A stretch of 14,428 nucleotides of DNA from Porticoccaceae bacterium (GCA_030590275.1 JAUUYV010000006.1:1-14428), one strand, 5' to 3'; positions 1-8,753 are shown, counted from the stretch's first letter. The notes: generated by a model not told the origin, from the sequence alone. Numbers and translations: made by a program.

Positions 1-6
1 AATCTA

Positions 7-12
7 TTCCTC
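7..12 (-). promoter_or_regulatory. Ribosome binding site of the next gene (infB expected)
   Basis: On the minus strand, GAGGAA is followed by TAGATT up to the window edge, so a start codon would fall just outside the window. It lies 18 bases past the nusA stop. In gammaproteobacteria nusA is followed by infB (translation initiation factor IF2), so this is most likely the infB Shine-Dalgarno sequence. The site is seen directly; the identity of the gene is inferred from conserved order. Confidence 0.5.
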
Positions 13-29
13 GTTTAGCGCCTTAATCA

Positions 30-1556
30 TTAAGCCTGATTATCCACTACGCTTTCACCACTATCGGTATCGTCATCTTCGAACCAGGGTGCACGGGCAG
101 TCATAATCAATTCAGCCGCTCTCTCTGACTCTATTTCTTCTATTTCAAGAAAGTCATCGACGGCCAGTTCAGCCAAATCTTCCATGGTGACAATACCTTT
201 TGCCGCCAGTTTATGCGCCAGGGTTTGGTCCATACCAGCCATCGTTAACAAGTCTTCCGCAGGCTCGGCACTGGATAGCTCTTCTTCCGATGTCAACGCA
301 GCAGTCAGTAAAGCGTCTTTTGCTCGAGCTCGCAGCTCCTCAGCGATTTCTTCATCAAAGCCTTCTATGCCAGCCATTTCCTCCAGAGGAACATAAGCAA
401 CTTCCTCCAGCGTAGTAAAACCTTCTTCGACCAGCACCACCGCAACATCTTCGTCGACATCAAGCTTTCCAACAAACTTTGCGACAATATCTCCCGATTC
501 TTCTACCTGTTTATTATTCAGGTCATCGACCGTCATAACGTTGATCTTCCAACCCGTCATTTCGGTGGCCAGGCGCACATTCTGACCACTTCGACCAATG
601 GACTGAGCAAGATTCTCCTCAGCGACAGCCACATCCATGACGTGCTGATCTTCATCGACCACCACTGACTCAACTTCTGCTGGCGCCATAGCATTAATCA
701 CCAACTGAGCTGGATTATCATCCCACAGTACAATATCGATGCGCTCTCCATCGAGTTCAGTGGAGACGGCCTGTACACGAGCACCACGCATACCCACACA
801 GGCGCCAATAGGATCCATACGGCCATCGTTAGTTTTTACTGCAATTTTTGCTCGCGAACCCGGGTCACGTGCTACCGCACGAATCTCAATCACCTGTTCA
901 GCAATTTCCGGGACTTCGATACTAAATAGCTGCAAGAGCATTTCATTACACTTACGGCTCAACAGTAATACCGGACCTCGGCCTTCCGGTCGAATTTCTA
1001 GCAAAACAGCACGCACCCGGTCATTAACACGGAACACTTCACGTCCCACCAGCTCTTCACGGGACAACAAGCCCTCAGCATTACCACCAAGATCAACAAT
1101 AACGTGTTCCCGAGTCACTTTTTTAACCGTACCGCTAATCATCTCACCGATGCGATCACTGTATTTTTCCGCCACTAAGGCGCGTTCGGCATCGCGCACT
1201 TTTTGCACAATAACCTGTTTCGCGATCTGAGCAGCAATACGCCCAAATTCTACGTTATCTATTGCTTCCTCGTGAACATCGCCCACATTGAGAGCCGAAT
1301 TTTGTTCATGGGCCTCCTCAGTCGTAAACTGAGTACCTAACTCGGCCAGATCATCGTCGCCCACCACGTCCCACCAGCGAAAGCTCTTATACTCACCCGT
1401 ATGGCGATCTATCTCCACACGAATATTAGAGTCTTCGTCATAGCGTTTTTTAGTGGCCATCGCGAGCGCTTGCTCGATTGCCTCAAAAATCACCTCTCTG
1501 GAAACGCCCTTCTCATTCGAGACCGCTTCCGCAACCAGCAGGATTTCATTTTCCAT
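30..1556 (-). CDS. nusA: Transcription termination/antitermination factor NusA
   Basis: NusA binds RNA polymerase and nascent RNA. It modulates pausing, intrinsic and Rho termination, and antitermination on rRNA operons. The 508-aa protein has the full gammaproteobacterial architecture. There is an RNAP-binding N-terminal domain (about 1-125), an S1 domain (about 135-200), and KH1 with loop GMRG at 255-258. KH2 follows with loop GRSG at 321-324, then two acidic helix-hairpin-helix repeats AR1 (about 360-415) and AR2 (about 435-492) ending in the ARAPWF signature. E. coli NusA is 495 aa; the extra length is an acidic C-terminal tail. The ATG at 1556 has GAGAG nine bases upstream. rimP ends 24 bp upstream and an infB-type ribosome binding site follows, so this is the conserved rimP-nusA-infB operon. 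The two AR repeats are typical of Gammaproteobacteria, where AR2 contacts the RNAP alpha C-terminal domain. Confidence 0.98.
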   Translation of the reverse strand: MENEILLVAEAVSNEKGVSREVIFEAIEQALAMATKKRYDEDSNIRVEIDRHTGEYKSFRWWDVVGDDDLAELGTQFTTEEAHEQNSALNVGDVHEEAIDNVEFGRIAAQIAKQVIVQKVRDAERALVAEKYSDRIGEMISGTVKKVTREHVIVDLGGNAEGLLSREELVGREVFRVNDRVRAVLLEIRPEGRGPVLLLSRKCNEMLLQLFSIEVPEIAEQVIEIRAVARDPGSRAKIAVKTNDGRMDPIGACVGMRGARVQAVSTELDGERIDIVLWDDNPAQLVINAMAPAEVESVVVDEDQHVMDVAVAEENLAQSIGRSGQNVRLATEMTGWKINVMTVDDLNNKQVEESGDIVAKFVGKLDVDEDVAVVLVEEGFTTLEEVAYVPLEEMAGIEGFDEEIAEELRARAKDALLTAALTSEEELSSAEPAEDLLTMAGMDQTLAHKLAAKGIVTMEDLAELAVDDFLEIEEIESERAAELIMTARAPWFEDDDTDSGESVVDNQA

Positions 1557-1580
1557 CCATTAATCTCTCGGTCACTTCCG

Positions 1581-2036
1581 CTAAAAACGCGGAACTACTG
1601 TTGCTCGTTCGATGTTATCCACCGGAAACAAATATTCATTATCTTCTACCATCAGCACAATGTCTTCTTCCTCGACACCCCGCAGCTGTCCCTGAAACTT
1701 ACGGCGCCCTTCAAAGGGGATACGCAAGCGCAGCTTTATATCTTCACCAGCAAACTGTCGAAACTGGTCTAAATTGTACAGTGGTCTATCCAGACCAGGA
1801 GAAGAAACCTCCAGGGTATATTCCCCTGCAACAGGTTCTTCGACATCCAGAACACTACTCAGCTGTCGACTTACCTGTTCACAATCGTCTATACCAACAC
1901 CACCCTGTTTCTCAATATACACTCGTAACAAACTGTGCCGCCCACCAGTAGAGTGCTCAATACCCCAGAGCGTACAACCCAGCGCTTCAACTGCAGGTTC
2001 AATCAACACGCTTAACTTATCCTGTCGCCTGCTCAT
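1581..2036 (-). CDS. rimP: Ribosome maturation factor RimP
   Basis: RimP is a cytoplasmic assembly factor for the 30S subunit, acting on central pseudoknot folding and S12 incorporation. The 151-aa length matches E. coli RimP (150 aa). The family signature YTLEVSSPGLDRPL lies near residues 73-86, followed by the C-terminal SH3-like barrel ending in NIERATVVPRF. The N-terminal alpha/beta domain has the expected E-x-L-G-C pattern. The ATG at 2036 has only a weak purine-rich stretch (AAAG) upstream. The gene is first in the rimP-nusA-infB unit. The preceding tRNA-fMet gene ends at an intrinsic terminator about 110 bp upstream, so transcription of rimP needs either read-through or a promoter in 2037-2148. 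I could not identify a convincing sigma70 promoter there. Confidence 0.97.
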   Translation of the reverse strand: MSRRQDKLSVLIEPAVEALGCTLWGIEHSTGGRHSLLRVYIEKQGGVGIDDCEQVSRQLSSVLDVEEPVAGEYTLEVSSPGLDRPLYNLDQFRQFAGEDIKLRLRIPFEGRRKFQGQLRGVEEEDIVLMVEDNEYLFPVDNIERATVVPRF

Positions 2037-2148
2037 TTGCTTTACTTTATGGCCCTATGATTTTGCCATGCCATATCAATTAATAATTTCCGGCCTTGTC
2101 TATACGATACCCGGTGTACCAAACAGGGCCTGCTAAACAAAAATCCCT

Positions 2149-2181
2149 AAAAACAAAAAGCCCCTTAAACCAGGGGCTTTT
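2149..2181 (-). terminator. Intrinsic terminator after tRNA-fMet
   Basis: A perfect 10-bp stem (AAAAGCCCCT at 2156-2165 and AGGGGCTTTT at 2172-2181) has a 6-base loop. On the minus strand it runs into TTTTTGTTTTT. It lies about 43 bases after the tRNA CCA end and so closes the tRNA-fMet transcript before rimP. Confidence 0.9.
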
Positions 2182-2223
2182 AACGTACTGTTCACGCCGG
2201 AAAATACTCCGCAAACGAGAACT

Positions 2224-2300
<77 letters not shown>

Positions 2301-2794
2301 TCATTAACTGGTTCCAACTTCCGGCCCGTACTTGATGAACCATCCGACCCCCATAACTGGCCGTCAAATCCATCCATTAACCGTCCGTTTCCCCTTCCCT
2401 CAAAAGCCCTGAAACCCCTGAGTTCAAGGGGCGGGGATTATAGGTCTCGCAAGGTGAGGGGTCAAGGCAAATTGGCTGTATTCTCCCCTATCCAACAAAG
2501 CTCCTTTCCCATTGGATCATTAACAATGCAGTCCGCTGTTTTATACTCCAGGCAAAAATAGCAACTACTTATTATGCTTCTTACTTTCATTCTTGACGCT
2601 TCTGCCTGGAGACCTGGATGAACACCAACCCCAGGCACCCGCACTGTGCAAGACAGTTTAATAACCGATAGCATAGATGCCGGACGACGAGTCAGCGACC
2701 GCAGAAAAAGCCTTTGAAAGAGGAATATTGAGACACAAAAAACTCCACAATACGAGGCATTAAGGACTTCCTTGATCGTTACTGATCTTTAATA
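2301..2794. other. 494-bp intergenic stretch between the two tRNA genes
   Basis: It holds the tRNA-fMet promoter at 2437-2465 and about 130 bases of leader between that promoter and the tRNA. The part from 2466 to 2794 holds no recognisable gene. A 70-codon minus-strand open frame (2462-2674) has no ribosome binding site and runs into the promoter. A 7-bp inverted repeat (TGCCTGG 2603-2609 / CCAGGCA 2631-2637) has a 21-base loop and no T-run. No convincing intrinsic terminator for the upstream tRNA-Leu was found. A T6 run at 2737-2742 lacks a stable stem. Confidence 0.6.
2437..2465 (-). promoter_or_regulatory. Sigma70 promoter of tRNA-fMet with GC-rich discriminator
   Basis: On the minus strand, TTGACC (2460-2465), a 17-bp spacer and a perfect TATAAT (2437-2442) are followed directly by CCCCGCCCC. 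A near-consensus promoter with a G/C-only discriminator is the hallmark of stringently controlled stable RNA promoters. The expected start is near 2430, about 130 bases before the mature tRNA. Confidence 0.88.
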
Positions 2795-2879
2795 TGGTGC
2801 CCAAGGCCGGACTTGAACCGGCACGGCTTGCGCCACTACCCCCTCAAGATAGCGTGTCTACCAATTCCACCACTTGGGC
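2795..2879 (-). tRNA. leuU: tRNA-Leu (anticodon GAG)
   Basis: This is an 85-nt type II tRNA with encoded CCA. It has acceptor stem GCCCAAG/CTTGGGC, discriminator A73, and anticodon GAG read from plus 2843-2845. The anticodon loop is TTGAGGG, the extended variable arm has a GGC/GCC stem, and the T stem is GCCGG/CCGGC. It decodes CUC and CUU. It starts 50 bp after the secG stop, the same position as E. coli leuU. No promoter fits in that gap, so it is probably cotranscribed with secG and released by tRNA processing. Confidence 0.97.
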
Positions 2880-2929
2880 ATATCTACGTTGTCTACAGCT
2901 ACTACTCATCGACTGCGTCGCAGCTCCTT

Positions 2930-3361
2930 TCATTCACGCTCGGCGTTCTCCTCCGGCATTGCTGGCACCGCTCCCTCTAGCACTTCGTCTTCTAACATCG
3001 GAATATCTAGCGCGGGTACATCACTAGCCGGTTCTGCTGACGACGTATCTAGCACCGGGATTTCGCCGCCTTCGGATATTTCCAGGTCAAGAATTTGCAG
3101 CTCCGGTAACAACTCTACACCCACCCCTGTACCCTTACTCGCCAGTACCGCTAGCGTAAAACTAGTAACGAAGAAAACCGCTGCCAACACCGCCGTCACT
3201 TTACTAAAAAAGTTCCAGCCGCCAATACTGCCGAATAGAGTTTGCGAAGCTCCGGCCCCAAAAGAGGCTCCGGCTTCAGCACCTTTACCCTGTTGTATAA
3301 GCACAAACACGACGATTGCAACACCGACTATGATATGCACCGCGATAACGATATTTTCCAT
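2930..3361 (-). CDS. secG: Preprotein translocase subunit SecG
   Basis: SecG is the small inner-membrane subunit that assists SecA-driven protein export through SecYE. Two membrane segments are visible (about 3-22 and 53-75). They flank the conserved cytoplasmic loop LIQQGKGAEAGASFG and the SQTLFGS motif (39-45). The 143-aa protein is longer than E. coli SecG (110 aa) because of a strongly acidic, proline-containing tail (about 80-143). That tail holds three copies of [DE][IV]PxL[DE] at 100-105, 114-119 and 119-124. Such tails vary in length among gammaproteobacteria. The ATG at 3361 is preceded by AAGGGTGA about ten bases upstream. tpiA lies 78 bp upstream and tRNA-Leu 50 bp downstream, the conserved tpiA-secG-leuU order. 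Confidence 0.96.
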   Translation of the reverse strand: MENIVIAVHIIVGVAIVVFVLIQQGKGAEAGASFGAGASQTLFGSIGGWNFFSKVTAVLAAVFFVTSFTLAVLASKGTGVGVELLPELQILDLEISEGGEIPVLDTSSAEPASDVPALDIPMLEDEVLEGAVPAMPEENAERE

Positions 3362-3439
3362 CAGTTTTTCGTCACCCTTCTCACATTAACAGCAGCTTTA
3401 GACAGTTGCATTAACAACTGCATCGATACGCTATCTGAT

Positions 3440-4237
3440 TCACCTTTGTAGAACATTTTCGGCTGCGACTGCGTGCCGGCATATCGCAGCAAACTGCTCG
3501 GCATCCAATGACGCTCCACCCACGAGAATCCCATCGATATCTGCCTGGGCCATTAACTCCGCCGTATTATTCGCATTCACACTACCGCCATATAGCAAGC
3601 GAGTATTGTCCCCAGCCTTACTCAAACACTTACGTATATGAGCATGGACTTTCTGCGCTTGCTCAGCAGTTGCGGTATTACCTGTACCGATTGCCCAGAT
3701 GGGCTCGTAAGCGACCACTGCAGAACTTAATTTATCAAACCCGACCTTCGCTACCACGGCATCAAGCTGTTCTTCAATAACAGCGAAAGTGGTGCCATCA
3801 TCACGCTGCTGCCGAGTCTCGCCTACACAGAGCACCGGCACAAGACTGGCCGCTAAAGCAGCATGGTATTTTTCCGCCACCTGCGCATTGGTTTCGCCTA
3901 ACACTGTACGTCGCTCAGAATGGCCCACCAGCACGTACTCGCACCCCAGGTCCACTAACATAAATGCCGAAACTTCGCCGGTAAACGCACCCTCATCGAA
4001 TTCGCTAAGAGTTTGTGCTCCGAGAACCAAACCCGGTGCGGAGTTTGCTCTTAGAGTGTCCGCCACTTCAGTCAAATAAACAAACGGAGGACAAATAACT
4101 ATTTGAGGCGCATTTCCATTGGCGTATACGTCGGTCTCTGCCGAACGTAGAGCTTTCACCAAATCCTGTACTAAGCGGATATTGGAGCGGCGTGAGCCGT
4201 TCATTTTCCAATTACCTATAACCAGGGAACTAGGCAT
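3440..4237 (-). CDS. tpiA: Triosephosphate isomerase
   Basis: This cytoplasmic enzyme interconverts dihydroxyacetone phosphate and glyceraldehyde 3-phosphate in glycolysis and gluconeogenesis. The 265-aa TIM barrel has all catalytic residues. Asn9 and Lys11 lie in GNWKMNG, the electrophile His106 in VGHSERR, and the base Glu178 in AYEPIWAIGTG. Loop 6 follows, then the phosphate-binding YGGSV (216-220) and GGASL (240-244). The length is slightly above E. coli TpiA (255 aa). The ATG at 4237 has no good Shine-Dalgarno: AGGTGG is about 17 bases away. The N-terminus nevertheless fits the family, and no better in-frame start exists. glmM ends 91 bp upstream and secG follows after 78 bp. Confidence 0.98.
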   Translation of the reverse strand: MPSSLVIGNWKMNGSRRSNIRLVQDLVKALRSAETDVYANGNAPQIVICPPFVYLTEVADTLRANSAPGLVLGAQTLSEFDEGAFTGEVSAFMLVDLGCEYVLVGHSERRTVLGETNAQVAEKYHAALAASLVPVLCVGETRQQRDDGTTFAVIEEQLDAVVAKVGFDKLSSAVVAYEPIWAIGTGNTATAEQAQKVHAHIRKCLSKAGDNTRLLYGGSVNANNTAELMAQADIDGILVGGASLDAEQFAAICRHAVAAENVLQR

Positions 4238-4328
4238 AACTAAGCATTGCCCACCTGCCCAAAAAAGGGCGCCATGTTAGCGGACTTAACCCTCGCGTAC
4301 AAGACAGTAAGGTACTCACGCAGCTGTC

Positions 4329-5681
4329 TCATGCAACTGCTTTTTCCACTACATCCGCCACTCTTTGAGCCAGCTCCTCAACCTGGTTTAAATCTTCGCC
4401 TTCCACCATAACGCGCACCACTGGCTCTGTACCAGAGGGGCGTAACAGTACCCGACCTCTGCCGGCCAGAGCCTTTTCGGCCTCAACGATAGCAAGCTGT
4501 ACGGCGGGGTCTCCCCCAAGCTCGACCTGTTTATGAATTTTTACATTAATCATGGTCTGGGGGAGTTTGGTCATACCCTCTCGTAAATCATACAAACGAC
4601 TACCGGTTTCCACCATTGCCCTGAGAACTTGCAAAGCGGCGACAATACCATCTCCCGTGGTGGTTAAATCACCACACACCAAATGACCCGAGTTTTCACC
4701 ACCCAGATCCCATCGATGCTCGCGCATGGCTTCGATAACATAGCGGTCACCTACCGCGGTACGCTGGAATGGCACCCCTAATTTCTGCAGCGCCGTTTCC
4801 AGACCGTAGTTGCTCATCAGAGTGCCTGCAACACCCGAGCATCCCCCCGTTCTGTGCCGAAAAGATGCAATAACAAACAGAAGCTCATCGCCATCGACCA
4901 GGGCACCGGTGTGATCGACAAACACTACTCTGTCCCCATCGCCATCTAAGGCAATACCGAGATCTGCACCCTGCTCGACTACCTCTCGCGCCAGCAACTC
5001 CGGGCTAGTGGAACCACATTCGCGGTTAATATTAAACCCATCGGGGGTAACACCTCTGGCTTCAACCTGTGCACCCAACTCGCGGAACACATCGGGTGCC
5101 ACGTGATAGGTGGCGCCGTGAGCACAATCAACAATCAGCTTCAGGCCCTTCAAGCTAAACCCTGAAGGCAAGGTACCTTTACAGAACTCAATATATCGAC
5201 CGGCGGCGTCATCTATTCGGCTAGCACGACCGAGCGCAGCTGATGCAACAGTATTAATTTCCTGGTTGAGATAAGCTTCAATATCGCACTCCACCTGATC
5301 GGGTAATTTATAACCATCGGCACCAAAAAACTTAATGCCATTGTCCCCAAAGGGATTATGGGATGCACTAATAACGATGCCCGCATGTGCGCGGAAAGTG
5401 CGAGTAAGGTAGGCAATCGCTGGCGTTGGCATTGGCCCCAACAAAGCAACGTCGACACCTGCAGCGATAATTCCTGCCTCAAGTGCGGACTCAAACATGT
5501 ACCCAGAAACACGAGTGTCTTTACCCACCAGAATCAGTCGTCTCTCATCGCTCTGTCGGCCAAAAACTTTACCTGCTGCCCAGCCTAATTTGAGCACGAA
5601 GTCTGCGGTGATAGGATATTCCCCCACCGTACCGCGAATACCGTCTGTACCAAAAAATCGTTTCGTCATCAATTTCGCCAT
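4329..5681 (-). CDS. glmM: Phosphoglucosamine mutase
   Basis: GlmM converts glucosamine 6-phosphate to glucosamine 1-phosphate, the step before GlmU in UDP-N-acetylglucosamine synthesis for peptidoglycan and LPS. The 450-aa alpha-D-phosphohexomutase shows the N-terminal FGTDGIRG and the active-site phosphoserine Ser107 in SASHNP. The magnesium loop DGDGDR is at 246-251, the sugar-binding GGENSG at 327-332, and the phosphate-binding RPSGTEP at 414-420. E. coli GlmM is 445 aa. A second in-frame ATG at 5669 would give 446 aa starting [10 protein letters not shown], closer to typical family starts. Neither ATG has a strong ribosome binding site, so the start is uncertain by four codons. folP ends 42 bp upstream, and the folP-glmM pairing is conserved in gammaproteobacteria. 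A small hairpin (5696-5709, ACCCT/AGGGT) lies in the gap. Confidence 0.98.
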   Translation of the reverse strand: MAKLMTKRFFGTDGIRGTVGEYPITADFVLKLGWAAGKVFGRQSDERRLILVGKDTRVSGYMFESALEAGIIAAGVDVALLGPMPTPAIAYLTRTFRAHAGIVISASHNPFGDNGIKFFGADGYKLPDQVECDIEAYLNQEINTVASAALGRASRIDDAAGRYIEFCKGTLPSGFSLKGLKLIVDCAHGATYHVAPDVFRELGAQVEARGVTPDGFNINRECGSTSPELLAREVVEQGADLGIALDGDGDRVVFVDHTGALVDGDELLFVIASFRHRTGGCSGVAGTLMSNYGLETALQKLGVPFQRTAVGDRYVIEAMREHRWDLGGENSGHLVCGDLTTTGDGIVAALQVLRAMVETGSRLYDLREGMTKLPQTMINVKIHKQVELGGDPAVQLAIVEAEKALAGRGRVLLRPSGTEPVVRVMVEGEDLNQVEELAQRVADVVEKAVA

Positions 5682-5723
5682 TTTTTACTTATTCAACCCT
5701 GTTTAGGGTCCCTTGATGCTATT

Positions 5724-6596
5724 TCAGTTTTCACTCGCGCACTTCAGTAGATCCTGATTCGGGAACTCGCCAAGCTCCGCTAATATTTTGAATGCGTCCA
5801 CCGTGGGACCCACGTCGTGAACTCTAAGCATAGCGACTCCCCTTTGCGCTGCTAACATTGCCAGCGCCACACTGCCGTGAACACGTTCGGCTACAGGGCG
5901 TCCAGTGATATCACCTATCATTCGCTTACGCGACAAGCCCACCAACACAGGAAAACCCATTTTTACAAACCTGGGCAAGCCCCCCATCAGTGCAATATTA
6001 TGCGCGAGCTCTTTACCAAACCCAAAGCCCGGATCAAGAATAATACGATTTTCCGAGATACCCGCCTTAGTACAAACACCAACCCGGTCGAGTAAGAAAC
6101 CCTGCACCTCAGCAACTACATCCCGGTAGACGGGCGCTTCTTGCATGGTACTGGGTTGCCCTTGCATATGCATTAAACAGACAGAGGCATCACTTGCCAA
6201 TACCGCCGACAAGGCACCGGGGCGAGTTAGAGCACGCACATCATTAACCAGCACCACACCGGCAGCTACTGCCTGCGAAATCAAAGCAGGATTACTGGTA
6301 TCCACCGATACCGGAATATCAAAATGCGATACCAGAGCTTCGATCACCGGCATAACCCGATCTAATTCTTCGGATTCGCCCACCGCAAGCGCTCCGGGTC
6401 GGGTTGACTCACCACCGACATCCAGCACATCAACACCTTCGCCCACCATATTTTCTGACAGGCGAAGGACGTGATCAAGTGCAACGCATCCGTTCTCAAA
6501 CCCTACGCCACCATCAGAAAATGAATCGGGAGTAACATTAAGTACACCCATCACCCGAGGGCGGCCATGAGCAGCAGTTTGCGTAAAATCAAGCAT
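5724..6596 (-). CDS. folP: Dihydropteroate synthase
   Basis: FolP condenses 6-hydroxymethyl-7,8-dihydropterin pyrophosphate with p-aminobenzoate in folate synthesis and is the sulfonamide target. It is a TIM barrel. From this start the motifs are NVTPDSFSDGG at 20-30, DVGGESTRPG at 59-68, Asp99 in SVDT, Asn118-Asp119, MHMQG near 142-146, DPGFGFGK at 188-195, GLSRKR at 220-225 and RVHD at 258-261. All pterin and phosphate ligands are present and no resistance-type insertion is seen. The open frame extends 20 codons further, to an ATG at 6656. I prefer 6596 for two reasons. It places 19 residues before NVTPDSF, as in E. coli (21). A candidate promoter with its -10 at 6659-6664 would also start transcription at about the upstream ATG. 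Neither start has a clear Shine-Dalgarno, so this choice is moderate. Confidence 0.95.
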   Translation of the reverse strand: MLDFTQTAAHGRPRVMGVLNVTPDSFSDGGVGFENGCVALDHVLRLSENMVGEGVDVLDVGGESTRPGALAVGESEELDRVMPVIEALVSHFDIPVSVDTSNPALISQAVAAGVVLVNDVRALTRPGALSAVLASDASVCLMHMQGQPSTMQEAPVYRDVVAEVQGFLLDRVGVCTKAGISENRIILDPGFGFGKELAHNIALMGGLPRFVKMGFPVLVGLSRKRMIGDITGRPVAERVHGSVALAMLAAQRGVAMLRVHDVGPTVDAFKILAELGEFPNQDLLKCASEN

Positions 6597-6658
6597 AAAA
6601 GTAACAACTGAACATCGGGCTAAGCTTCCAGCCCAGGTAAGAACCGGATTCAACATGC

Positions 6659-6687
6659 ATTATTCTAATTACAGACCTCAACGCCAA
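6659..6687 (-). promoter_or_regulatory. Candidate sigma70 promoter for folP-glmM
   Basis: On the minus strand, TTGGCG (6682-6687), a 17-bp spacer and AATAAT (6659-6664) match consensus at 4/6 and 5/6. It lies just after the ftsH terminator, where a new promoter is needed. The expected start is near 6652, inside the longest possible folP frame. Confidence 0.45.
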
Positions 6688-6711
6688 TGATTATCGACAA
6701 AACCAGCCCTG

Positions 6712-6750
6712 AAAGAAGAAAAGCCAACTGGTCTCACTGACCAGCTGGCT
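6712..6750 (-). terminator. Intrinsic terminator after ftsH
   Basis: A 12-bp stem (AGCCAACTGGTC at 6722-6733, GACCAGCTGGCT at 6739-6750) contains one G-U wobble in the minus-strand RNA and has a 5-base loop. On the minus strand it runs into TTTTCTTCTTT. It lies about 85 bp after the ftsH stop. No T-run follows on the plus strand, so it acts in the ftsH direction. Confidence 0.85.
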
Positions 6751-6833
6751 CTATTTAGATTCCAGCACGCACTAAAAAACCATGTTTACAGGCTATGCAT
6801 CCAAATCCGTAAGCTATTGACGTCGCCTTGCTA

Positions 6834-8753
6834 TCAGTTGCCCTCCACTGGACCACCAATCGGACTTTCGTCATCCTTTCTAGTACCAGTATCGGATCCC
6901 GCACCTCCAGAGTGGCGGTCAAAATCATCGTCGTGCCACTCCTTCGGTGGACGCACTTTACGGCGCGCCATCAAATCATCCACCTGTTCTGCATCGATGG
7001 TTTCGTACTCCATCAAAGCTTCTTTCATAGCATGCAAAATATCAACATTGCTGGTCAGCAACTCGGTAGAACGCTCGTAGCAACGATCAACAATACTCCG
7101 AACTTCTTCATCAATTTGCTTGGAGGTCTCACCAGAGAAGTTTTTGCCACCGGCTGATGGCACCATAGTCTCTTCTTCGCCATAAAGAATCGGACCCAAC
7201 TTTTCGCTTAAACCCCACTTAGTGACCATGCTGCGGGAAAGCTGACTGGCGCGCTCAATATCATTGGAAGCGCCGGTAGTAACGCCATCGGCACCATGAA
7301 TCAATTCCTCTGCTATCCGACCACCAAAAAGACTACAGATCTGCCCTTCGAGCTGACGTTTATTAACACTGTATTGATCTTCCTCCGGCAAGAACTGAGT
7401 GACGCCAAGGGCTCGGCCACGGGGAATAATGCTTACTTTGTGCACGGGATCATGCCCCGGCATCAGTCGACCCACAATCGCATGGCCCGCTTCATGATAG
7501 GCGGTGTTGGCTTTATCCTCTTCCGACATCACCATGGAGCGTCGTTCCGCTCCCATCATAATTTTGTCCCGCGCCTTCTCAAACTCCTCCATCGTCACCA
7601 GGCGCTTATTAAAACGAGCTGCAAACAAAGCAGCTTCGTTGAGTAAATTAGCGAGATCGGCCCCGGAAAACCCAGGTGTCCCACGGGCAACCACCCCGAG
7701 GTTTACATTGTCATCCAGGGGCACTTTACGCGCATGGACTTTGAGAATTTGTTCACGGCCTCGAATATCTGGCAAGCCGACGTAAACCTGCCGATCAAAA
7801 CGGCCGGGGCGCAGTAGTGCTTTGTCCAGTACGTCTGGGCGGTTGGAGGCGGCGATGACAATCACCCCTTCGTTGCCCTCGAAGCCATCCATCTCAACCA
7901 GGAGCTGGTTCAGCGTTTGCTCGCGTTCATCATTACCCCCGCCATAACCACCACCACGGGTACGGCCAACCGCATCGATCTCATCGATAAAGATAATGCA
8001 TGGCGCCTGTTTTTTAGCTTGCTCGAACATGTCGCGAACGCGGGATGCTCCGACGCCGACAAACATTTCAACAAAGTCCGAACCAGAAATGGAGAAAAAC
8101 GGTACACGGGCTTCACCGGCAATGGCTTTTGCGAGCAGGGTTTTACCCGTACCGGGCGGGCCCGACATCAACACCCCACGGGGAATACGTCCACCCAGAC
8201 TCTGAAACTTGGAGGGATCCTGCAAAAACTCTACCAGTTCGCCAACGTCTTCCTTGGCCTCATCAACGCCAGCCACGTCAGCGAAGGTTGTCTTTATCTG
8301 ATCTTCACTCAGCAATCGAGCCTTGGATTTACCAAAAGACATGGGGCCGCCCCGACCACCACCCGCACCACCCTGCATCTGACGCATAAAAAAGATAAAA
8401 ATGGCGACAATCAATAGAATCGGCAAAACCGCCAGCAACAGACTTTTCCAGAAGCTGGCCTTATCGGGCTCTTTGCCTTCGATGTTGACATTATTGTTGA
8501 GCAAATCCTTCATTAAACCCGTATCGTTCAGGGCTGGCCTGACCGTACGAAAACGCTCGCCATTTTCCCTCTCACCTTCTATAACCAGACCATCGACCAC
8601 CACACTGCGAACACGCTCACGCTGCACTTCATCAATGAAGTTAGTATAGGTAATAGTCTGAGGTTCCGGGCCCTTCTGCAGGCTCTGGAAAATGGAGATC
8701 AACACCGCAGCAATGATCAGCCAAAGAATGAGATTTTTTGCTATTTCGCTCAA
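6834..8753 (-). CDS. ftsH: ATP-dependent zinc metalloprotease FtsH
   Basis: FtsH is a hexameric inner-membrane AAA+ protease that degrades membrane proteins and short-lived regulators; in E. coli these include sigma32 and LpxC. The 639-aa protein has TM1 (about 8-24), a periplasmic domain, and TM2 (about 104-124). The AAA module follows, with Walker A GPPGTGKT (198-205), Walker B IIFIDEID (253-260) and a second region of homology ending RPGRFDRQ (315-322). The zinc site is HEAGH (420-424), with third ligand Asp498 in SNDIERA. The pore motif is in the [11 protein letters not shown] region. The start is TTG at 8753. It has GAGGG eight bases upstream and yields (M)[10 protein letters not shown], which aligns with E. 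coli MSDMAKNLILW. No nearby in-frame ATG matches. rlmE lies 99 bp upstream and a terminator follows. Confidence 0.98.
   Translation of the reverse strand: MSEIAKNLILWLIIAAVLISIFQSLQKGPEPQTITYTNFIDEVQRERVRSVVVDGLVIEGERENGERFRTVRPALNDTGLMKDLLNNNVNIEGKEPDKASFWKSLLLAVLPILLIVAIFIFFMRQMQGGAGGGRGGPMSFGKSKARLLSEDQIKTTFADVAGVDEAKEDVGELVEFLQDPSKFQSLGGRIPRGVLMSGPPGTGKTLLAKAIAGEARVPFFSISGSDFVEMFVGVGASRVRDMFEQAKKQAPCIIFIDEIDAVGRTRGGGYGGGNDEREQTLNQLLVEMDGFEGNEGVIVIAASNRPDVLDKALLRPGRFDRQVYVGLPDIRGREQILKVHARKVPLDDNVNLGVVARGTPGFSGADLANLLNEAALFAARFNKRLVTMEEFEKARDKIMMGAERRSMVMSEEDKANTAYHEAGHAIVGRLMPGHDPVHKVSIIPRGRALGVTQFLPEEDQYSVNKRQLEGQICSLFGGRIAEELIHGADGVTTGASNDIERASQLSRSMVTKWGLSEKLGPILYGEEETMVPSAGGKNFSGETSKQIDEEVRSIVDRCYERSTELLTSNVDILHAMKEALMEYETIDAEQVDDLMARRKVRPPKEWHDDDFDRHSGGAGSDTGTRKDDESPIGGPVEGN

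Noticed and set aside
739..1230. 163-codon plus-strand frame opposite nusA
   Set aside because: It is antisense to the conserved S1/KH region of nusA, and its serine/arginine-rich composition is that of an opposite-strand shadow.
2462..2674. 70-codon minus-strand open frame between the tRNA genes
   Set aside because: No ribosome binding site, no recognisable domain, and its end overlaps the -35 box of the tRNA-fMet promoter.
3403..3420. Inverted repeat CAGTTG/CAACTG between tpiA and secG
   Set aside because: Only a 6-bp stem without a T-run; too common to support a function.
4274..4302. Possible tpiA promoter TTGTAC-17-TAACAT
   Set aside because: Only 3/6 and 4/6 matches; this is expected by chance in AT-mixed intergenic DNA.
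4320..4345. Plus-strand hairpin GCAGCTG/CAACTGC followed by TTTTT at the glmM stop codon
   Set aside because: The T-run is on the strand opposite all nearby genes. On the minus strand no U-tract follows, so it is not a terminator for glmM.
7917..8417. 166-codon plus-strand frame opposite ftsH
   Set aside because: It lies entirely over the AAA domain of ftsH and has no family features.
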